DNA of 64,000 nt from Tigriopus japonicus (GCA_010645155.1 CM021323.1:11670695-11734694), one strand, 5' to 3'; counted from the stretch's first letter, positions 21,301-35,464 are shown. Numbers and translations are program-made. Notes: generated from the letters alone by a model not told the origin.

Positions 21301-24300
21301 AAGATTGGAAGTGGTGGAATTGGAATCATCTGATCACCATCCTGTTTCCCCTGCAATCATTTTTGGTTGCTCTGATTTTAAGTGCAACATGAAAAACAAA
21401 TGCGACATTTCCCCAAATCTTCTTTAACTCAGTTCCCTCAAGAGCAAATAAGAGTTGAGGAGCTATTTTTATTTCCTCCTTCGACATAACTGTTCTTCCG
21501 AGAAATATTGTATTTTAGCATTGGAAGAGAGGGAAGAACAGCAAAATAGTGGTTTGAGAACACACCTTGTCTGGTTTGGTGAGAAATTTGGAATTTGTCG
21601 GGTGCAAAAATTCCTTGTTGCATAGAAAAGTCGCTATTTAAAGAATGCCCTCTGGTGGTGAAAAAAGACTAATTTGTTGGGAACTTGTATAAGCTTCACA
21701 AAGAAACACTGAATGTCTCTGAATGACGAGGCTAACGATAGTAATTTTGATTTTCAGTAAGATTTTTTTTTTGCAATCGAGACCTTGCTCGTTCTCTCTC
21801 AAAACTCACTACATACCTCTATACAAAATGCGCGAACTTTAAAAAAAAATACCGAAAAGGAACGAAATCAGTCATTCTATTCTCTCTTGGATGAGTAAGT
21901 TTGAGAAGGCAAAGCTTTTCACTCCGACATTCCCAACGAAAATCAGAATTCATGTCGCTCGCTTCGTTGTACAGAGTTACTTTCTGTGATTCCTAGTTTC
22001 AGTAGCTGTTTTTCGGCCCTTTCAGATAAGGATACCACGTTCACCTAGTCACCCAATAATTATAGATCTATGTGCTCTCTTATGTTCTGGCAAGTAGATC
22101 TTGACTTCAAAGTAGAGACAAGAATTCGTAATTTTCATATTTCCATATTCAGTTTTGAGCATGATGGGAAATCCATTTAGGGCTTTTAAGGATGATAACT
22201 ATAATGGAGTCTGTCACAAATATGTCTGATGTCATGATGAAGCGGAAGAGACGAGATGCAACTTTAGTGTTCCCCATCAGTCCCCCTTGTCCCCCTATGT
22301 ACAGGTCATTGACTCATTTTTTGTGGGAGCATACAGCTTGCAGAGCTCAAAAATCAAAATTGCAAAATTTCTACACTAAGCAACAAACAGAGTTCAAAGG
22401 AGTCGCCCTACTACTAACACACTCAAGTATGAGTATTGGGCGATCTCTACAAGGGCTTGTGGCTAGTTCGAAATAAAAAAAAATACATGTATTTTATCAT
22501 AAATCATTTTAAATAAAGCTACTTCTTACCCCCAACAAAACAAAATGTTAAAGGTTCAATGCTCTATTGATGGTAAAACAGCCGTCGATATCTGGATCCA
22601 AATTGCCTTAAGCACAAGGAACATTTTCCAGATAGAAGGAAATGTTTCCATGGAACCAGAACTCTAAACTCAATCACAATCCATCTTGAGTACCTTTCAT
22701 TGAAAATTGGAGAGAGAAAGAGAGACAAAGTGAGAGAGCCATTTTGTTGCCGTGTTCCAACCTTTCTGATTCCATGGGTTGTTAAGTGATTGAGAGATGG
22801 AAATGTTCGATTCAAATTGGAACGATGCCACTCACTTGAATGGCTAAATATAGGCATGAAAAGACATGAAATGTGCTCTCAAACAAAACTTTCCTTCGAC
22901 GAGCCAAATAAGGGAGGGTTTTAGTCATATTTGAACGTTTAAAAGTCAAATAACGGACAAGAGCTAATCGTTGCGTGTCTTTCATCCAAATTTGGTGGCT
23001 TAGATCACTCAAGTAGAAACGTGGAACTAGAGTTACTCCTCGATAAATGTGATAGTCAGTTCAAGAGAATAGAACAACAGGATATTGGTGTGATAGACCA
23101 TAGCAACTATCGTAACAAATAGTTTATCAAAGTGGAGTCTTCCAACAGTTTACTGGGCAAAAGCAGCGTATAAAGGACTTTTACGGAAATTCAACATTAT
23201 CATTTTTTCAAGTTTGGTGTGAACACACCAAATGTGAACTATCAAGGGTCCACAAATTTTTGGGTCACTCGAGAATTCGAAAATTCCAACGACATTGATC
23301 AATGGATGAGGAAAAGGAAATAATGAGAGAGTGGTTTTGTCCAAACTTTGACACTTAGATGCAGGCTACGATTATACATACAAGTAGCTCCTGATTCTCA
23401 AAACTCGAAACCCACCAAAAAAGAACAGAAGCTAATTGGCCCGTTAACCTAAAAGAAAAATCAAGATTCCTATCGTCCTCATTGTTGATCCAACCGTGAA
23501 CAATAAATGATTCAAGTAATAGTGCCGCTTGTCACAATATTGCCATGGACAAACAATAGCTAATTTCTTTTTATTCTTCATTAAGTACGACGTTCAATGC
23601 CTATTTTGGCAGGCTTAAACGGGCCTTCAATGCTCAAAGACAAAGTGCTACTGACTCGAAACGAGTTCGATTTATGCTCTGGGAAAAGAATGCGTTGTCT
23701 GAAAAAAGACGGAGATAAAACCGTTCGATATCTCAAGTGCAAGTTATTCAGCATTTTCTATCGAGGACCGTGGTTAAACAAAGTCAAGAGCAACCTGACT
23801 GACCGTGCCGAAACCGACAATCGATAGTCGTAAATCTATAAATCCTTTGCTGAATGTTTTGGGAGTTCAGCTTGGTTAATTGCGATTCCGTAAGCTATAT
23901 GAATTAATCTAGCTTGTGGCAAACTAGAGATCAATGGTCAAGATTGCCTTTCCTGGGCTCGAATCTCACATGTTTGAAAGAGGATGGAATTTTTTGATAG
24001 CATCTTTTTCAATGCGAATTACCTAGGAATGACTACGTCCACGTCCAATCCTCCTGAGCCACTTCCACTTTTTTGACCTTCTTTGAGTAATTCCACGAGG
24101 TCCGAAATGAGTTGAATGAGGTTGTTGGATATGAAGAAGATATGGGGCCAATCGATTCCGAAAAATTGGACGCTGATATCGTAACTGGATTTCATCTGAT
24201 CAGGAATGGTGTTCAACACACTGGAAGATATTTGATCCAAGTAAGTAAGGGATTATTGGTATCGAATGTCATTAAGGATCATTTTGTATGAGGCAAGAGA

Positions 24301-25301
24301 AGGTATTCCAAATTTAGACAGGTTTCGATACAGAAGGGCACTTCAACTCTCGATAAACTAGACAATCGGATTAACTTAACGAGTGCGTATCAAACACTTC
24401 CACTCAAGGGCAAAATTGCCTCCCCTTCAATACGTCATGAAGGCTTTTGTTGTTGAACGAGGATGGTTTCTTATGCATTCCCAAAGTGTAAAAATATCCT
24501 CCAAGGGCCACTTCAAAATTCCTTTGAAGAGACTAAAATTGGGTTTGATGCATATAAGAAAAGGGATAAGCCTTGCCTTAAGTAGGTTACGTGCTCAAAT
24601 GGGAACAGGCCTAATTCGAAATTACTGCTCGTCTCAGACGTAAGAACTCAAGATGTCGTCACCGATGAGTTCACAGCAGGGCCCATGTTAAGAGGACTTG
24701 TTCCCATTCCCACGCATACTTATAAGTTGAATCCAAGTCAGGCACACTCTTCAACTTACCCAAGATGCTTTTCCAAGCACTTGTGTCGACACAAGAAGAG
24801 AACCAATCTCTTGAGAATCCGGACTTCGGTCTCAATATCAAGAACAGTTTTCACGAAAGCCTTTTCCGTCACACTGAACTCTTCGCTAATATTGTCGTTG
24901 TAGTCGCTGGACACTTCACGGCACGAATCGGTCAGACTTTGGAGTTCCTTCAAAAGACCATCGATAAAGATGGCCTTCTGGTGTATGGTATGGAGTTTGA
25001 GAAACAGCTTCGTCTCCTCTTTCATCTTGAACTTGGGTTTCTGATTGTTGGCTTTCTGGAGTTGTCGGATGACGTCCTCGACATTGACCGCTTTAGCGTT
25101 CACGGAGTCGGCAATGGAAGGTGAAGCCTTGGGTGAGGACAGGTCCATGGTGGGATTTCGTCTCGCAATTACGAAACTGCTACTTCGTCCCAAGTCAAAC
25201 ATAGACTTGGGAAAGTCTGGGTGAGATGTGGTGGAGGATTTTTTCACGACAAACGATTTGGCCCGTTCAATGTCCGGGACATTTCTCGCCTTCGATTGCA
25301 T
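18348..25301 (-). CDS. Gene A of an unrecognised three-copy helical protein family, 496 residues
   Basis: Four exons on the minus strand, all joined in phase 2: 25301-24760, 24220-24023, 20462-20217 and 18852-18348. Donors are GG|GTAAGT, AG|GTAATT and AG|GTGGGT; acceptors end TTCCAG, TTTCAG and TTCTAG. Exon 1 gives a Ser/Lys-rich N-terminus, then predicted helices with K-E-L-Q-S-L and a K-x-F-V-K-T-V-L segment. Exon 2 carries Q-F-F-G-I-D-W-P near its middle. Exon 3 carries H-A-E-A-V-L-R-G-R-L-S followed by an S-Q-Q...E-Q-K-R helix. Exon 4 is basic at first, then acidic and polar, probably disordered. Genes B and C share all the central motifs. No signal peptide, membrane segment or catalytic motif was seen. 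ATG 25301 is the first Met after an in-frame TAA at about 25442; an upstream exon cannot be excluded. Intron 3 contains a hAT-type insertion. Confidence 0.75.
19006..20136. mobile_element. Non-autonomous hAT-type transposon in intron 3 of gene A, 1131 bp
   Basis: Both ends begin CAGGGTTGGT when read inward (10 of 10 match). Flanking 8-bp repeats are ATCTTTTT (18998-19005) and ATCTTTAT (20137-20144), 7 of 8. Subterminal motifs of the form AATCCCGTCCC recur at both ends (about 19037, 19274, 20062 and 20094), typical of hAT binding arrays. No transposase is encoded. The element fills most of the intron between exons 3 and 4 and does not touch the splice sites (18853 and 20216). Confidence 0.88.
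20463..24022 (-). other. Intron 2 of gene A
   Basis: A 3.56-kb intron with GT (from the AG|GTAATT donor) and an ATTCTTTCAG acceptor. No embedded gene or recognisable transposon was seen in it. Confidence 0.55.
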
Positions 25302-25463
25302 GACGACTGTCCCGATTGAGCAGGCGTTGAAATTGATTAGCAGACAAGTTTGGATATCTGTTTTTATGTTTTTAGCACCCCGAATCCACGTTTGATGATT
25401 CGACGTTGGATGGTCAATGGCCGTGGAGGACTCGGTCAGTTAGGGTCTTTTGGTAATCTTGTT

Positions 25464-25649
25464 TTATTTTCCCTCCAACCATCGTTGTGCTTCTGCATTG
25501 TAGCGCACGCTCGTAAGTCGACTTCGTCTCAAGCTCTTTTGACCGCAATCCTGATATGATGTCCAACAAACCAACTCTACGAGAAAGAAGATGACGATAA
25601 TGATGAGAGAACTCGCCGAGGCGATTACTTGGCTACATTCATAAACCAT
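25464..25649 (-). CDS. Small single-pass membrane ORF candidate, 61 residues
   Basis: A 62-codon minus-strand frame begins about 160 bp upstream of the gene A start. Residues about 11-30 form a strongly hydrophobic stretch (S-L-I-I-I-V-I-F-F-L-V) followed by polar, arginine-containing sequence, giving a possible N-out signal anchor. AATAAA overlaps its stop codon. No homologue recognised. It may be a chance ORF, 5'UTR of gene A, or a genuine micropeptide. Confidence 0.2.
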   Translation of the reverse strand: MVYECSQVIASASSLIIIVIFFLVELVCWTSYQDCGQKSLRRSRLTSVRYNAEAQRWLEGK

Positions 25650-28600
25650 CAACCTTTACTCTCCTCAACAGGCTTTAACCTTTAACCCAAGTTCCTCACG
25701 TCGCGTTCTGAGAAGAGCGTCCTTGAAAACAAGGCAAGAATATCCGACATCAGATTAGACGCGTAGATCTCTTTGAGAGAATCTTTTCTTTTTAATTCTG
25801 CTTCAACTGACAGTCGATCAAATCCACCCATCAGGATACAATTGAAACTGTCCAAGCATAATTGATCATTCACTTGCTATGTGCTTCGAATTAATTGAGA
25901 CGATTGGACCTTTTGGACTCACTCCGCGCGTTAAAATTGGCCATTGCGATTCAAACGATTTTAACCAATTATGGTTTGCCATGGGAACGAGCAAAAAAAA
26001 TCTTATTTCGAGAGGCAATCAAAGAACGGTTTACAACTGACAAAACAAACCATTTCAATAGGGGAAATGAGCTCTCAGATGGGTTTATGATGTCTTCTGG
26101 GTCGACATTCGGGACCAATGTGCTAAAGTATGCAATATATCAGGGATCCTGAACTTTCAAATGCCCTAGCAGTTTCTATTAAACTGGTTGGGCTAAATGT
26201 TGGAACTCGTCACGATATTGAAAACTAGCGTGAGAAGGCTTAGTAATAAAAAGATACCTTTCCTCACAGAAGCCGAGAAACAACGGTGTCTTTGGTAACG
26301 GGTTCTACCTCTCATTTCCATTGATCAACCACAATCTAATTCCAGACATGCACATCCCAATTCCGGGCACCTCTCACTCGGACAAAATTAAAAGCTAACG
26401 AGCACACATACTGAACCTTCTCTTTGGAAGCTCAGTGGAAAAATAACGATGGCCAAGGGGCCTTATTATTAAGTTACAAGTCAAAGAGAAGATGAAATGT
26501 AATAAATCTTTCAAGAACCCTGCTGTGCTGGACCTGGGCTTCGATAGGTGACACAGCTGGAGACGAATGATGTCCTTCACAAAAATCATCACAACATCAA
26601 TTTTCAGTAGTGACGAATGACGGTAATCGGCGTATTCGAAATAAACAAATCGTCAGGGGATTTAGCATGCTAAGAAGTACATGACACCTGGTGGCAACTA
26701 CGTAAACGATCGCAGTTCTTACTTGAGGCAGACTAGAATAAATGCCTTGAAGTTGAAATAGCATTTAATACCAAAGGCAGACAAGAAATGTGTATTGAAG
26801 TTCAAGTCAAAGCCAATCAAGAAATGGCCCATCAATTCTATCTTGACGGGGGGTTTTGACGCTTTTTCATTTTTTGCTTTTCCGCTTTTTTCCGCTCAAA
26901 CTTTGTCCTTTTTGCCATTCGGCCTACCTCCAGTATTGATACCTGTCACAATTTGCGTACTTGCATTTGATCTGCTCGAGTTGAAAATAAAGGCTTTCCA
27001 ATTGCCAAGGCTTCCAAAACCAAATAGTGAATTCAATTGCATCCCAACTATCCAATACTGATAATGGGAACGACTAAAGGCAGAAGGTTCTCCCATGTGT
27101 GTTCAGTGACCTCTCCATCTGTCACGTCATTGTTCATGTCCTTGCCATAAAAGGGCAATCGTGGAATGGAATGGGTCTGGTTCCGTCTAATTGATTAATT
27201 TGATTAATTAACTCGGCGACTGTAGTCTTATGTTGTGGAAGGAAATGAGCCATTGTCATATGTGAGAGGTAAAATTTTGAGAGCAATTTTTATGATTATT
27301 TTCAATTCCATTTTTTTATTCCATTTTCTTTCAATTTCTTGCATAGGCTTTGATGCGCTAAACTTTGGAGGGCAATATTTTTTCACCAGAGGGCTCGTGA
27401 GTGCTACAATCACGTTTATCTCCAACAAATTGAGAAAACAAATCATTGGACCGGTTTTTCGGGCCCAGGACTTCAGATGGAATTGAGATTCCTCATGAAT
27501 TGACTAGGGGGCTCCTTTTGAATACTAAAATAGTACAGAAGCTCAAGCGTCCCTTCGAAGAAGTGTGGATAGCTCGGAGAAGTAGTAATATTGGTCGTTG
27601 TACTTCGAGTAGTAGTGGTACAGTTCACGTAGTTTATCTCGAGGACAAAAGTCTTGTTCATCTATCTTTGGCCAACGATAATGGATGGTAGAGATTGCAT
27701 GAGTACATGTCAATTTCTGGGAGTGGTCTACGTACAGCAGGGCCGACCTCTCTAAGAAGTGGGGCTATTACTCGAAATTGCCCTCAATTTGTCCAGCGAT
27801 TGCAAAAAATACAAGCTAATCCAATGCCACTTACAGTACACGCACTAGTCCACACACTTCCACTATCCGGAGGCCCGCCGTTCAATCAAATCCGAGTCGG
27901 ATCACAAAATGCAAACGGAATTTTACGAGTTCAAGTCATGACTATTTGAACAAGAGTTTTGGACTGGTTCGTTTGATGGTTTTCAAAGGGAGAAAGACCC
28001 ACACAGCCACACTTATACAAAGAGAAAGATAGAGAGCCTACGACAGGAAATGGGACCTTTTGTACACTAAGCCTCCCTCTCCGCTTTCGCTTGCGTACAC
28101 GAGCGACAATGGGACAAAAATGTCTGAATGTTAACGAGGGCTGCAGCAATCAAAAAGCCGCAGAGTTAAATAATGCCTTCTTCGTTCTCAAAGTGCTCGT
28201 CGCTCGTGGACCCCCTCTATGTAGATTGTGGAACCAGTCGAGAGTAGTATCCTGCACGAGGAAGCTTCCTGCAGACGGCCTTCAGGACCTCGTGTATGTA
28301 TGTAGTATGTGTACCAAGCTTCATGGAGTCATGCTTGCTCCAAACATGCACGGACCACAGAGGGGGAACTCCAGCTCGGGCCACTATCCTCTTCTTTAAA
28401 TTGCTAGGTCCCACGGCGATTCTATTCCACTATTGCTTTTTATCGCAAAGCATGCACTCGCCTCTTGCGTCGGTAGCAACACCGGCATGTACCACTCAAC
28501 ACGGAGATCCTTCTTATGTGTGTATGTGTGAGTGAGGCTGTAGTTGCTGGCACCACACTATTGATCCATGTGCGAGACACGGTCCAGGAAAATACGAGCA

Positions 28601-31600
28601 CTTGTCGCTTCCTGGGATCTTTCACATGGGGGATCCGAATGGCCCACTGCCATTCGTCTTGAAGAAGAGCAAGAAGATTCAAAGACGTTTCTGGTTGGAA
28701 GCAAACCTTCAGTGCGTACTTACCAGAAATACGACGATCAAGGCGAACAAAGGCTGAGAGACCCATCAAACTTTGGACCACCGAGGATCGTCCCAGTGAG
28801 CTCTTAAAATATGCATTGTTCTTCCTCCTCGACCGCTATACGTATTAGACGAAATCAAGTGGAAAATTGCTGGATAGGATCGAACACACGCAGTAAATGG
28901 CTAAAGGCAAGCAAGCAAGCTCCTCATAAAAAAGCTCGTGATTGGACCGCTCTAACACTCTGTTTGCCTGTGAGGCACTTCATGCTCGTGTGAAAAATGA
29001 CGGCCAAGATTGCAGATAGCCGAGGCCTTGAAAACGCCATAAGTCATGGGGCCAACGTGGGGCCGAGGCCTTCAATTCTTGATGAAAGTGCAACCAAGAA
29101 AGCCAGCAATCATGAAAGGAGCATCCGCATCCTGCTTCATTTCACAGCCTTGGGCTTACTGTACGTTGTGTCTTATTTTTAACTACTTTCTCATCAGTTT
29201 TGCGTGGAAGAATTTTGTTTTGAATGGACTGCTGAAAAGGGTTGTTCTTTTTCGTCAGATGTAACAAAAGGCATCCCCCATTCACGTCACATATCCATTT
29301 TTGAGACCACTTCATCCCAAGCTGACTGAATACAAAAAGTTTTTGGCAATCCATTGTCAGAATGACTGTGAATCTGCCAGGACTTTGTCGAAGAGCTTGT
29401 CGGAAATGGCCTTACAGAGTTCCTCGGAAAGCTTTCTGAAAGCCCAAAGCCCAGTTTGTAGAAGAAAGTTTTTATGGACATACGTAGGTGGAAGAAGTAA
29501 ATGTTGGCGAGGGCGGTTGAGACTCGCACCATCCTCAGTCAAGACGTCATCAATGGGCCTTTAGCCCCTTGCGTGGAAAGAGCGAGAGCACAAGAATATC
29601 TCCTTCAGTTCGTAAACTAAGACCATGGATAAAGGGCGGGCATTTTACGTAGAACCAAGGGATGTGGTGTGGTTTCCATTTTCGCCAAATTAGAAAGGCA
29701 AGAAATGCAAGGTTTGATGATTGGCATTTCTTGTATACTTTGTCGTTTCATTGTGGGAGAGTTTTGCTTTGTCATCTTCCAGTTTTGACGTCCAATTCTT
29801 GGGTTTCTATGAATCCTTGGAGGCAAAAAATGAAACACAATCCCCCAACTCCCAGGCTGAAATTTCCTTTGGGGAAAGATTCTAACAAAGCCGATAAGAC
29901 AAAAACTTGAACACTATGTCTTTCCTAAAATGGCGAGCTCAATCCTTCCAAAAAGTGCCCTAAAGCACACATGGTCCCTCTCATGGCCACAAGAAGTGAT
30001 GACCTTCAACTGCCTCAGGCACCGTCCGAAATGGACCCAAAAAAGAAGAACCTTGGCAGGAAAAGTGAGGTTGCGTGAATTCAGGCGTCGCGGTGTGAGG
30101 TTCTATTTTTGTCCTTGTCACTGAGGCAGACGCTGCTAGTAGTAATAGTTGTGCCTTGTGGAAGAATGTTAAGGATGTCTCTTCTGTAAGTTGGGACATG
30201 GATGGAACAGAACAAAGAAGCCTAGAAGAGATTCGGTGGAACTTTCCCAGTAAAATCGATTCAGTCTCTATTTTTCTTTAAGAGAGCGCATCAGCTTTGA
30301 TTACCCATAGATCCATGGATTACCGAAGAAGTCTACGGCATTCAAAATGTACGCAATGTTTACCAAATCCGAAGTATGACGACTTATTTGAAGACCAAAA
30401 TATCTCTTCAAGATTGTACTTTTACATTCGTGGTATTCCCAAAGAGGAAGTTCGCTTTACAAAACGTTTGTTACCAACTTGGTCCGAAGTTTTTCGGGCC
30501 AAGGTACGAGGCACTTGAGCCCACATTGTTTGGGCGGAGGATCAGAACATTCTGGTGTTGCCCTTCTTTAAATTTCCCTCGGCCTGGAGTCTTGCTTAGA
30601 AACTGGAAAAGGATCTCAAAGCAGCTCGGTTCAAGATGAAATGGTCGATGGATACAGACCTCCTCAAGTCTTTGTGTGTGATGGTCGTGCCTTTATTTAA
30701 GTCTGGGCTTTTCACCAAGGACCGTTGGGAAAACAGAAAGACCAAGGGGGATGGATAGAACTAGTCTGAACCGACTCACACTTACTCCAAGGCAACTTCA
30801 GGCCTTTCTAGAGAAGCAGATATGCAAGTGAAGTGATGTAACAAGAGAACAGAATGCACCGTTTTCTCAAACATGCTTGTGCCAAGACAGGCTAAGTGAA
30901 ATCATTCTTGGCCTTGCATGTTTTCTATGAGTTTTAGACTCGGGCTTCCTCAATACGAAGAATGGATCGAATAGCAAGTGGATGGAGACCAAGTGGATCA
31001 TCAGTCTTCGGTCGAAAGAGGAATGACACCATTATACACTTGTCAGTTGACAATCGACGTAATGGATGCACTCACCGTTACCAACGGGATCTTAAGCCGG
31101 ACAAGTCTACCAATTCCCGAAATAGATGGAAATGGGTAAACGAGAATATCGGGTCAACAAGTCGCTTTTCACGCGACCACAATGTTGACACACCACAACC
31201 AGATCCGATTCCAATATTCAACCAAGGCCCAATTGACAACGGATTGTTTGGCTCACTCCTTCCCACGGAGATTTACTCGACGACCACGGAACATTGTTAT
31301 CCGTGAACAAACACGAGCTTTGTAAGACTTGAGGCGAATCTAACGTATATTGTTTAGTGTCCTTGTGGTTGAACCATGATGTTCAGCCAGAAATTATGAA
31401 CTGGGACATTTCGGGTCGTGTTCAAGAATTCCACTTTCCTCTAACAACAAAGGCCGAAAGCGAGTTAACCATCCGAGGTCCCAATGTTTTGATGTTATGG
31501 CCCACAATCTGAGATAGTGGAGTTCTAAAAATAGACCCTCGAGCTTTGCCAACAAATACCCACTATTGGGACTACAGATAGGGAGAGAAAAGGAGTCTGG

Positions 31601-32625
31601 CCCGCTAGATGCTCGGCTGGCGGAGTTTGAGTGTGACACATTGCTCAGAAGCCCGAGCATCTTAGGAGGCCTACAAATGAGGAACTGAAATGGTGTGGAA
31701 GTAATACCAGTCCATGAATCATCGCCGGAGTTCCTCGTCGAGTGTTTGAGATCCTCAATCCGACTTGAGCCGAGAGAGCCGGGCTGATAATGGATTTCAG
31801 ACTACCACTACTACTACCACTACTACTCGTCCGACTGTAACAGCAGTGCCAAAAGAGAGCGGGAAAATGAGATAGACACGCAAATATGATCAATGATTGG
31901 CCACTAGAGGGTTTTTATGACATATTTTTTTTGGAGAACATTGCCACGCGGGCTATTTGGTACTAACTCTCTTTTTAAAGAAGCAGGGTTTCCCGACTTT
32001 CTTGTTTCCGCTCGATCCTATCTACGAACTCGGCTTGCGTTACTTGTACCCGTACTTCAAGGATGGAAAAAAAATGTTTTTCTTTCTTTTCAAAAGGAGC
32101 GTCTCTCCCGATCCCTTTCAAAAATCAATCAAACCACGAAATGGAACTCTTGAAAGCTCATATGAGAACTTGGACTCAGAGAAAATGCCACTCTTGGCGT
32201 GTGAAATGACTAGAACCCCGACAATGCGATAAAATCATCCATCTCCGGAAAAGCGAGGACCAAAGAGCTCCATAGCAGCCAAAAAAGCACCTCAAACTCA
32301 ATGATGTTGTTGATGGAACAATGGCCAAGGTTCTCTCTCGATCAAGATAGGAGCTGAACCTCGTCCCAGTCAAACTAATGAGGCGACGGTGACTTCTTTC
32401 AGCGCTGCACAATTGTTCCCAGAATGTTGGAACACCCTCCTCAACAATCGAGAGTACACACAAGAGGTCTCTCTGTCATTTCACCTTTGTACGCCTCGAA
32501 TGAAATAAGAGCACATCTCAGTTGACATTTGACTGGAGACGTCTGATATTGGGATTGAACTCTTAATTCAAGATTTTAGAAAGTGCTTTTCTCGGAACTC
32601 AAGTTTTGTAATTTCTCAAATTTAA
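25650..32625. other. Gene-poor interval between genes A and B
   Basis: About 7 kb without any ORF or splice-supported exon I can defend on either strand. Composition is more GC-balanced between 27.7 and 30.5 kb than around it, but the frames there are short and unlike known proteins. A short ACT-type microsatellite lies at 31801-31828. Confidence 0.4.
31801..31828. repeat. ACT/ACC trinucleotide microsatellite
   Basis: Nine consecutive ACT or ACC triplets. Confidence 0.85.
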
Positions 32626-35464
32626 TTAATGGCATTCTAAAGATGTCATGGATGTTGCTATAGGTATCGGCGGTATGGCTTTATCACGGGTGTTCCACAA
32701 AAGGTCCACTTCCCCTGAAGGCATCTCATTCGAGTTGATTGAAGGCAGCGGTGATTCTTCATTCTGATCGAATGTACGTTCGGCCTCATTTTTGTGGTGT
32801 TCCCCCAAGGGATTGCCACCGGCCTGATGTCCCAGATTCTTCAAATTGAACAGTTTGTTGAATTTCATGGACCCCAACAAAAGTTGACGAAGTCGAGGGC
32901 CAATTTTCTGCGAACTGCCAGCCTCCACGCTCATATTGTTGTGATCCTCCCTCGAGCTGTCATCCTCACGATCTGATCCTGAACGAAGGGTGAGGAGTTG
33001 CAGGAGATCTCGGTGTCTGTGTTGGGCAATCCTAAAGAAAATAAGTTTAATGAACTGTCACTAAAGGGTTGAGAATTGAAAACTGGAACATGAAGAAGAA
33101 GGTGACAGAGGGAGAGGGAGAGGGAGAGAGTACATGTGTTGAGCGTGCAGGGCACAAAGAAGAAGACTTGCCAAGACATTGCAGAGAACAACCCAAACAT
33201 TCTTGCTGACAACTTGAAACAAGTGTACAGTTGACGTTGATTGAGATCGAATGCGCCAAACTCAATTGATGTCAAGTGATCCGCAAAAGTGGAAAACAAA
33301 AAGTCGCGTATTTTTCCTATAATTTTGGCCATTCATGACTTGTTACAGCTAGCTATAATATTTCAGAACTTGAATAAGAGGATGGATTAGAACTATTTTT
33401 AAAATTGCATCACATTAACCAAAGTAATGGATCAGTAAATCGTTGCCAAGGAGGATAATTTGATCAGGCCTCTTTCCAACCATGATCCATGTGAATGAAG
33501 ATTTTTGCTTGAAATCGTGATCAACCAATCAAAAATATATACCCTAAGGCACAAAAAGTAGAAGCGCCGCAAGCGGAGATGGAGAATCGAAATAATTAAC
33601 CCTCCTTTCTGGAAAATCCATGGTTCTACATATCATACAGCGATGACGTCAATCGAGTTGAACAGAATCGATTTCAATTAACTTCGTTTCAAACGGACCT
33701 TCCATGGGAGCTGCATACAGTACAGTACATATGAAATCACTCACCTCATATCCTCGCGCTTTCTCGTGTTAAGTCGACCTTCAAGGACTGCTTCTGCGTG
33801 AGACATGACGTCACTCTTGATCTTGTTCAGATCTCGAACCACGTTGCAAACCATCCGGAGTGTGAAAAGAGGAGCGTGATTATCATTCCGACCCAGGATC
33901 TCGCTGGTGACCTCATTCACGTGCTTCTGAAGACTTGACATGAGGACATCCATGTATTGCCAATCCAGTCCCAAGAACGGAATACTGATATCAGCTGCCG
34001 GATCATGTTTGGTACTTATGCTTTGGACTTTCTTCGCTTGCTTGGAAGACAAACGTCCGGAAGTCACAATATCGATGTAATGGAGAGCCCCATCGACGCA
34101 ATCTCTGATCCTGAGAATGGTTTTGGCAAATTGCTGCTCCTCTGAAATATCAGAGACGTATTTTTGTTACTAGGGATGGACCAAAAGCGATTCGAACAAC
34201 ACCAAAATCGAGGTTCGAGTTCATAAAAAGCCAGAAATTGCATCTTTGAAAGGAATTACAATTCAAAATGTGATCCTTTAAAGAATATCTCAAATGTGTT
34301 TAGGAGTGAAATTTTGCTTCTCATTTCCAACAAATGATTGGTAATTGATCTTTTTGATGAAGGCATCCAAGAACAGGAGAAACACAGGGCGGACACAATT
34401 TAACATTGTTAGCTGACAGGTTTACTGTCCTTTTTGGTAGGGAATTTAGTAATGACCACTGGGTGTGACGCCAAGATGCAATGACGAGGATCATAGTTAA
34501 GGTAATTAGATGCAGGGTGCGAGAACGAATCTCGAACGGTCTTTTTGAAACATTTCAAGGATTTTCATTGAAGATATTCCCTCAACTTTGAAGTATTTTG
34601 AAAAAGAAAATTTTGATACGGCCATCAACTTGGAGCAAATTTTGAATTGGATGATGTTAGATAAGACTTCTGCTATCTTAATTTTCCCTCCCGCTTTGGT
34701 AAGCACTTTTCGCCCACTGATTAGGGAAATAAGTTAATTCATTTGTAGTGAAAGTGAAATGCAGATTCGTTTGAAGAAGTATCGATCTAAACTGCAAAAG
34801 TCACAACACATTAAATATGTATATTCTCCTTTCCTTAAGGGTATTTTGTATCAACACTACTCGATTGACAGGGAGAGTCCCTGCAAGAGGTTGGGATTTG
34901 TTTCTTCTCAAGAAGTCAACAACACTAAGTCGAAACGATGGCTGACATTTATCCTGCTGTATCTTGCAATGCTATCATCTTGTTCTATTTTGGATACTCC
35001 ATATCTAGCAACAACACCAATATTTGGCATTCTTTTCGAAATATCAGAATTCCAATGCATACATTTTCCTATGCATTATCTCAAGACTCACCCGGCGATT
35101 CCTCTTGAATCAGAAAATCGCTCTCGGCCAATTCTTTGGTTTGTCGCTCCAAGTCAAACATTAGAGTGCTCAAGTTCGAGACCTTGTCTTGGATGAACTG
35201 AGTTAGAATGATGTCACTTGGCAGTCTCATCTTGTCCCTCCAGCCTTTGTTGAACTCCAATAATGCATTCAAATTGGGGTCGGACCTTGAAAGACCCAGA
35301 CTGGGTTTTCTAGGAGAGGAGGGTCGACATTGGTTGGACAAAACGGGCAAAGGACTCAAATCACTCATGGACATGATCGACCGCGTTCCTTCAATACTTT
35401 CACGCACTAATATGAGTTTTCGAACTGGCTGAGTCGTGAATTGATCTTTGATGGCCGGGATCAT
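32626..35464 (-). CDS. Gene B of the unrecognised three-copy family, 391 residues
   Basis: Three exons on the minus strand: 35464-35092, 34141-33745 and 33031-32626, joined in phases 1 and 2 (donors GG|GTGAGT and AG|GTGAGT; acceptors end TTTCAG and TTTTAG). It aligns by eye with gene A: a Ser/Pro-rich N-terminus, a helix with F-A-K-T-I-L, then P-F-L-G-L-D-W-Q, then H-A-E-A-V-L-E-G-R-L-N, then a polar C-terminus with L-K-N-L-G. Where gene A has an intron between the two central motifs, gene B has one continuous exon, whereas the intron after the second motif is kept in the same phase. ATG 35464 is the first Met in frame (11 open codons precede it without ATG). No known domain recognised. Confidence 0.75.
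33106..33130. repeat. GGGAGA microsatellite
   Basis: Short purine repeat inside an intron of gene B (between its exons 2 and 3). Confidence 0.8.

Noticed and set aside
32931..33332. 133-codon minus-strand ORF overlapping gene B exon 3
   Set aside because: It runs through a gene B intron including a polypyrimidine acceptor and microsatellite; the exon frame and splice phase explain the coding part better.
34170..34190. TAGGGATGGACC resembling a hAT terminus
   Set aside because: No matching inverted partner or 8-bp duplication found within several kb.
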